The position numbers and the translations under genes are program-made. A model generated the notes under the pieces. That model was not told where the DNA came from. It made no database searches and was given only the letters and a program-made list of their open reading frames with translations. This document shows positions 59,591 to 64,000 of a stretch of 64,000 nucleotides of DNA, one piece after another; within the stretch, counting starts at the first letter, position 1, and each line of letters begins with the position of its first letter. This DNA comes from Clostridiales bacterium (GTDB lineage: Bacteria > Bacillota > Clostridia > Christensenellales > Aristaeellaceae): positions 23,447 to 87,446 of the forward strand of contig SVHD01000006.1 of the NCBI GenBank assembly GCA_015056015.1. Direction: 5' to 3'.

Positions 59591-61834
59591 TCATGAATCC
59601 ATCCGCTGCACCAGGTTTTCCACATGCTGGCGGGCGAAATTGGCCCCGGCCTGGGATTGGGATTCGCTTTGGGGGGCGTCGCCCATGAGCAAAAGGAATT
59701 GGCTGACCTTAAGACCCAGGGCGCTTTGCATTTCCTGATCGCTGCCCCGGGGAGACACCAGATAATAGCACAGCAGGGAATCCCTTTGGCCCATGCGATG
59801 GGCGCGATCCTCCGCCTGGGAATGAACGGCGGGGCTCCAATCCAGTTCGCCAAAGACCACGCAGGTGGCCCGTTGCAGATTCAGCCCGCTGGCTGCCCTG
59901 AGGGAAATGCAGCAAAGATCGGTTTTGCCCGCCATGAAGCGATCCACGGCATCCTCTTTCTTGGCTGCGCTTTCCCGGCCGGTGATGAAAACGGGCTTTT
60001 CCTGCTTGAGTTCTTTTTGATAAAAATCCATCACCGCATGATGATGGGCAAAGAGCAATACCTTTTCTCCGGCATTGAGCAGCGCCCGCACAAACTGGCA
60101 TACATACTGGGCCTTGGCAAGGCCGGTGGCCTGGCGTTCCTCCTGGGAAATCTGATCCTCCAGAAGGGCACGCTGGGAAGGGGTAAGGGAATGATCCTTC
60201 TGCCAGCGATAAATCTTTTCCCAGGTGGGGCACATCAGCTTCTGATAAATGGCGTCATCGGCGTCAATTTCCTGAACCAATCGGCGCTTTTCGGGCAGCT
60301 CCGGCAATACTTCCTGCTTGGTGCGGCGCAGCATCAGCCCTTCCCTGCGCAGATAATCCCCCAATAATTCGGGCTTTAATACGATGCGGTTGCCATATCC
60401 GGCGCACCATTCCCGGGAAAAGGTTTCCCAATCCCCCAGGAAATGATAATCCAGAATATTGACCACATTCCATATTTCCCCGCCGTAATTGTAAATGGGC
60501 GTGCCGGAAAGGCCGATCACCCGCTCACAGGATTCGGAAAGCAGGCTGGCGGCGCTGTATTTTTCCGTGCCGGTGCGGCGCAATTCCTGCACCTCATCGA
60601 AAATCACGGTATGGAAATTCATTTTCGGCAATTGCTGCTTCCAACCGCGAAGCAACAGATAATGAAGAATATATACGTCCGCCTCGGGCAATGGATAGGG
60701 GGTAAGCCCCTTGACGATATGCACCCGGGGCGCTTTTCCGTTGATGCGCAAAAAGCGCATGGTTTCGGCGTACCAATTGCGGGTGAGATGGGCGGGCGGC
60801 ACGATCAGCAAGGGAAAAATTCCTTCCTGGGCGGCGCAGGCCAGGGCCTGTACCGTTTTGCCAAGGCCCATTTCATCGGCCAGCAGTGCCCGGGGGGTCA
60901 GCATCAGCCAGGCAAGCCCCGATTGCTGGAAGGGGCGCAATTCCCCGTCAAAGCAGGCGGGGGAGGGCTGGGGCGCGGGGACGGCGATCTGGGCGGCCTG
61001 GCGATTCCGGTAATATTCCCTGGCGTCGGAAATGGCCTTTTCCCAGCGGGCCTGATCCCGGGGGGCAATGGCAAGGGGATAGCGCAGCATCAGCCAGTTC
61101 ATATCCCCAACGATCCGCCGATGGGCGGTAAAGCGTGCTTCCCCCCGCTTGGAATCGCTGCCGGGGAAAAGGCGCTTGGCCAGCTCCGTTACCCCGGGAT
61201 CCCCTTTGATCACCCAGCATTTCCGCCGGGCGTTATAGGAAAGGGTGCCGTAGGTCATGGAGGAAGCAGGCGGCGTTTTTAAAAAGGGCGGCAGATCCTC
61301 TTCTGCAATGGATTGCAAAATGCGATCCTCCAGTGCAGGCGTGGCGGAAGAATATGTGGGAACAGGAAAATCGAATGCTTCCGCCGGCGCAGGCTGGGGC
61401 TCATCCGGCATGGGGCCAGGCGCAGGGATGCTTTCTTTTTCAAGCGTATCGATTTTGCTTTCCCCCATGCCTGCCGCCGCCACGCCCCATAATTTCTGCA
61501 GGCAGACGGAATACACCGGAATGCCGGCGACAAAGGCGGGCACATCGGCGATTTTTTCAGAAATCAGAATCAGCGCGGTGATTTTTCCGCTTTCCCCATA
61601 GCGGCGCAATTGCTTTTCCAGCGCCTTTTTTTCGCCCCGGCCCCGCTTGATTTCAATACCTACGGTATCGCAAAGAAAATCAATGCGGCAGCGGGGAGCC
61701 AGGGGGGCCTCATGGAGGAAAGGAATTTCTGCCTGCTGGAGGGCCTCTGCCACCAGGCCGTGCAGATCATATTCATCCTGGGGCTGGGGCGCGCGAATGC
61801 ACGCAAGGGCCATCAGAATGGCTTCTGCCGTCAT
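59591..61834 (-). CDS. PD-(D/E)XK nuclease-like domain fused to a SNF2-family ATPase
   Basis: A 747-residue protein. Residues 20-105 resemble a restriction-type nuclease fold: Asp52 in CRIDFLCD and Glu61-x-Lys63 in GIEIKRGRGEKK match the D...ExK site. A Pro-rich linker (about 135-165) and an undefined middle region follow. From about 300 lies a SNF2 translocase: Walker A DEMGLGKTVQA (320-330), DEVQ in IFDEVQELRR, GLSGTPIYN, and a C-terminal half with DLCCISLRAASGLNLQ and HRMGQRD (motif VI). No methylase or specificity gene is nearby. It could act in repair, fork processing or defence. Confidence 0.85.
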   Translation of the reverse strand: MTAEAILMALACIRAPQPQDEYDLHGLVAEALQQAEIPFLHEAPLAPRCRIDFLCDTVGIEIKRGRGEKKALEKQLRRYGESGKITALILISEKIADVPAFVAGIPVYSVCLQKLWGVAAAGMGESKIDTLEKESIPAPGPMPDEPQPAPAEAFDFPVPTYSSATPALEDRILQSIAEEDLPPFLKTPPASSMTYGTLSYNARRKCWVIKGDPGVTELAKRLFPGSDSKRGEARFTAHRRIVGDMNWLMLRYPLAIAPRDQARWEKAISDAREYYRNRQAAQIAVPAPQPSPACFDGELRPFQQSGLAWLMLTPRALLADEMGLGKTVQALACAAQEGIFPLLIVPPAHLTRNWYAETMRFLRINGKAPRVHIVKGLTPYPLPEADVYILHYLLLRGWKQQLPKMNFHTVIFDEVQELRRTGTEKYSAASLLSESCERVIGLSGTPIYNYGGEIWNVVNILDYHFLGDWETFSREWCAGYGNRIVLKPELLGDYLRREGLMLRRTKQEVLPELPEKRRLVQEIDADDAIYQKLMCPTWEKIYRWQKDHSLTPSQRALLEDQISQEERQATGLAKAQYVCQFVRALLNAGEKVLLFAHHHAVMDFYQKELKQEKPVFITGRESAAKKEDAVDRFMAGKTDLCCISLRAASGLNLQRATCVVFGELDWSPAVHSQAEDRAHRMGQRDSLLCYYLVSPRGSDQEMQSALGLKVSQFLLLMGDAPQSESQSQAGANFARQHVENLVQRMDS

Positions 61835-61867
61835 GCCTTTCCTCTCCTTCCAAAATTTCTTTCTTTC

Positions 61868-61895
61868 ATTATACTATTTTCCTGGGTTTGCACAA
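61868..61895 (-). promoter_or_regulatory. Promoter of the nuclease-SNF2 gene
   Basis: On the minus strand, -35 TTGTGC (61895-61890), 16-bp spacer, -10 TATAAT (61873-61868), about 34 bp before the start. Confidence 0.6.
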
Positions 61896-61957
61896 GATGA
61901 AAAACGGGAATTTGGAAAAGCAAATTGCAAATTTTTTTCTGCGGCCCCTTGCCCTGT

Positions 61958-61985
61958 TTGAATTTCGGGGCAGATGTGGTATACT
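61958..61985 (+). promoter_or_regulatory. Promoter of polA
   Basis: -35 TTGAAT (61958-61963), 16-bp spacer, -10 TATACT (61980-61985), 18 bp before the ATG; the leader would be very short. Confidence 0.5.
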
Positions 61986-62002
61986 GGCAGGGAGGTGATT
62001 TC

Positions 62003-64000
62003 ATGCGGGATACTTTGCTGGCAGTTGACGGAAACAGCCTGATGCACCGGGCCTTCCATGCTCTGCCGCTGATGGACGCCAACGGAATTTATACCAATGC
62101 TGTGCATGGCTTTTTATCCATGCTTTTAAAAGCGGTGCAGGAATTATCCCCCCGCTATATTGCCGTGGCTTTTGATACCCACGCCCCCACCTTCCGCCAT
62201 ACCGCCTATGCGGAATACAAGGCGGGTCGTCGGGCCACGCCGGAGGAATTGCGCCCGCAATTTGGCATTGTGAAGGAAATTTTATCCGCCATGAAGCTGG
62301 GCGTATTATCCGTGGAGGGCTATGAAGCGGATGATATTCTGGGCACCCTTTCAAAAAAATGCCGGGAAAACGGGCTGGATTGCGTGCTGCTCACCGGGGA
62401 TCGGGACGCCCTGCAATTGATTGGCGATGGCACGAAGGTGTTCTTTACCCGCAAGGGCATTTCGGAAAGCACCCTCTTTGATTCTGCCGGCGTGAAGGAA
62501 TTTTTCGGCGTCACCCCGGAACAAATCACCGATCTCAAGGGCCTGATGGGGGATAGCAGCGATAATATTCCCGGCATCCCGGGCGTTGGCGAAAAGACCG
62601 CGCTGAAATTATTGAATGAATACGGAACTTTGGAAAATACCCTGGAAAATGCCGGGAATGTGAAGGGCAAGCTGGGGGAAAAGATCCGGGATAACAAGGA
62701 ATTGGCCGTTTTTTCCAAGGATCTGGCTACCATCCGGCCCACCGCGCCCATTCCCTTTGAATTGGATGGCTGGGAAATTTCCCATATGGGGGATGGCCTT
62801 GCAATCCTCAAGAAATATCAGCTCAACGGCATTGCGGGCCGCATGGAAAAAATGGGCATGGAAAATGAAAATGCCCCTGCGGAGGAAGAGGAAACCGAAG
62901 AAATTGCGGAAATGCTGCTTTCCTCTCAGGGGGATATTGAGGCGTTTATCCGGGAAACGGAAAATATGCCCACTGCGCTGCATGTAACGCCCCTGCAGAT
63001 GACCCTTTCTGTGCCCGGAAAATGCGCGAAGGTGGAATTGCAGCAGGATATGCTTTCTGCCGGTTTGCTGCCGGAAGAGGCCTGGCAGGCGCTGATTCCC
63101 ATCCTTTCCCGGAAATTATATGTGCATGACGGGAAAAACCTGCTGCATCTTTTATCCGATCTGAAGCTGCCCCTGCCTGAATTTGCCTGGGATACGATGC
63201 TTGGGGCCTATCTGCATAATCCTCAGGAGAAATCCTATGCGCTGAATCAGTTTGCCCGGGAGGACGCCGCGGGTATTTTGCAGCTGGCGAAAAAACAAAA
63301 AAAGCAGCTGACTGAGGAAAATATGCTTTCCCTCATGGAAGATGTGGAAATGCCGCTGCTCTATACCCTCTTTGATATGGAAATGGCGGGCTTCCAGGTG
63401 GATGGGAATGTGCTTTCCCAATTGGGCGCGCAATTTACCAGAGAGGCGGAGGAACTGAAAGAGCAGGTCTATACCCTTTCGGGGGTGCGGGGCTTTAATC
63501 TCAACAGCCCCCAGCAGCTGGGCAAGATTTTATTCGAAACCCTGGGGCTCCCCGCCGGGAAAAAGACCACCAGGGGATATTCCACCGATGCGGATACCCT
63601 GGAAAATATTAAGGATCTGCATCCCTGCATTGCGCCTATTCTGCAATACCGGCAGGTGGTGAAGCTCAATTCCACTTATATTGACGCCCTGCTCCGAAAG
63701 ATGGATGCTTCCGGTCGGGTGCATACCTATTTTGATCAGACCGGCACCGCCACCGGGCGAATTTCCTCCAGCGAGCCCAATCTGCAAAATATTCCCGTGC
63801 GCACTGAAATGGGCAGGGAAATCCGCAAGGCATTTATCGTGGCCCCGGATTGCACGCTGATTGATGCCGATTACAGCCAGATCGAACTGAGGGTGCTGGC
63901 CCATTTTTCCGGGGATCCGGCCATGGTGGATGCTTTCCGGAAGGGACAGGATATCCATACCCGTACGGCATCGGAGGTGGAAGGGGTCGCCATGGAAGAG
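62003..64000 (+). CDS. polA: DNA polymerase I (3' end outside window)
   Basis: 666 codons run to the right edge. Residues 1-290 are the 5'-3' nuclease (LLAVDGNSLMHRAFHALP; GYEADDILGTLSKK; LLTGDRDALQLI; GLMGDSSDNIPGIPGVGEKTALKLL). The 3'-5' exonuclease domain (about 315-460) lacks the DxE start of proofreading enzymes, reading ALHVTPLQMTLSVP, so proofreading is probably lost as in Bacillus PolA. The polymerase domain begins at about 465, with TGTATGRISSSEPNLQNIPVRTEMGREIRKAF and motif A DADYSQIELRVLAHFSGD. GGGAGGTGA precedes the ATG. Confidence 0.95.
   Translation, partial: MRDTLLAVDGNSLMHRAFHALPLMDANGIYTNAVHGFLSMLLKAVQELSPRYIAVAFDTHAPTFRHTAYAEYKAGRRATPEELRPQFGIVKEILSAMKLGVLSVEGYEADDILGTLSKKCRENGLDCVLLTGDRDALQLIGDGTKVFFTRKGISESTLFDSAGVKEFFGVTPEQITDLKGLMGDSSDNIPGIPGVGEKTALKLLNEYGTLENTLENAGNVKGKLGEKIRDNKELAVFSKDLATIRPTAPIPFELDGWEISHMGDGLAILKKYQLNGIAGRMEKMGMENENAPAEEEETEEIAEMLLSSQGDIEAFIRETENMPTALHVTPLQMTLSVPGKCAKVELQQDMLSAGLLPEEAWQALIPILSRKLYVHDGKNLLHLLSDLKLPLPEFAWDTMLGAYLHNPQEKSYALNQFAREDAAGILQLAKKQKKQLTEENMLSLMEDVEMPLLYTLFDMEMAGFQVDGNVLSQLGAQFTREAEELKEQVYTLSGVRGFNLNSPQQLGKILFETLGLPAGKKTTRGYSTDADTLENIKDLHPCIAPILQYRQVVKLNSTYIDALLRKMDASGRVHTYFDQTGTATGRISSSEPNLQNIPVRTEMGREIRKAFIVAPDCTLIDADYSQIELRVLAHFSGDPAMVDAFRKGQDIHTRTASEVEGVAMEE

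Overview
The window reads as a chromosomal segment of an endospore-forming, low-G+C-type Gram-positive bacterium (Bacillota, class Clostridia), although its base composition looks close to half G+C. The evidence for this is two small CotF-like coat proteins, a CwlD-type amidase, two T-box leaders (serS and valS), a CdaA/CdaR c-di-AMP pair, a YceD-RpmF pair, a DUF1292 protein and B. subtilis-like ribosome binding sites. No rRNA, tRNA, CRISPR array, prophage or transposase gene was seen. The species is not identified.

Layout. 1-10 kb: end of a PepSY-like protein, M20 amidohydrolase, AEC transporter, recX with a beta-lactamase-fold hydrolase, coat proteins, lgt, an Fe-S aldo/keto reductase, and an ECF sigma factor with its putative anti-sigma partner. 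10-22 kb: FAD oxidoreductase, rhaB, a cdaA-cdaR-membrane protein-rRNA methyltransferase operon, radC, a DUF218 protein, T-box-serS, rpiB, ybaK. 22-31 kb: DUF1292, uvrC, a NYN-LOTUS protein, a glycosyltransferase, tandem serine hydrolases followed by L-rhamnose mutarotase, and two uncharacterised genes. 31-38 kb: a complete oligopeptide ABC operon. 38-45 kb, mostly leftward: methyltransferase, rsmH-rsmI, T-box-small membrane protein-valS, yceD-rpmF. 45-52 kb: a secreted multi-SH3 protein, dusB, a GH127-like enzyme. 52-64 kb: a DnaA-box cluster, cwlD, glycogen phosphorylase, an HTH-repeat protein, an AraC regulator with a divergent unknown gene, a nuclease-SNF2 fusion, and the start of polA.

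The most striking signal is a family of about 17 copies of a structured element of about 105 bp. Fifteen copies start 3-31 nt after a stop codon and lie in the sense direction of that gene. Each has a 17-20 bp hairpin with compensating arm changes, a conserved pyrimidine/purine tail, then a second short stem (CTGG...CCAG, or in other copies CGGG...CCCG) closing a nearly constant 28-31 nt of non-conserved sequence. The compensatory swaps point to selection for RNA (or single-strand DNA) structure. Unique Rho-independent terminators often follow the element, so it looks like a 3'-UTR module. I do not recognise it as a named family.

A second notable region is 51856-52130, with six exact DnaA boxes next to AT-rich DNA. 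Leftward genes lie to its left and mostly rightward genes to its right, as expected of a replication origin, yet no dnaA or dnaN is nearby.
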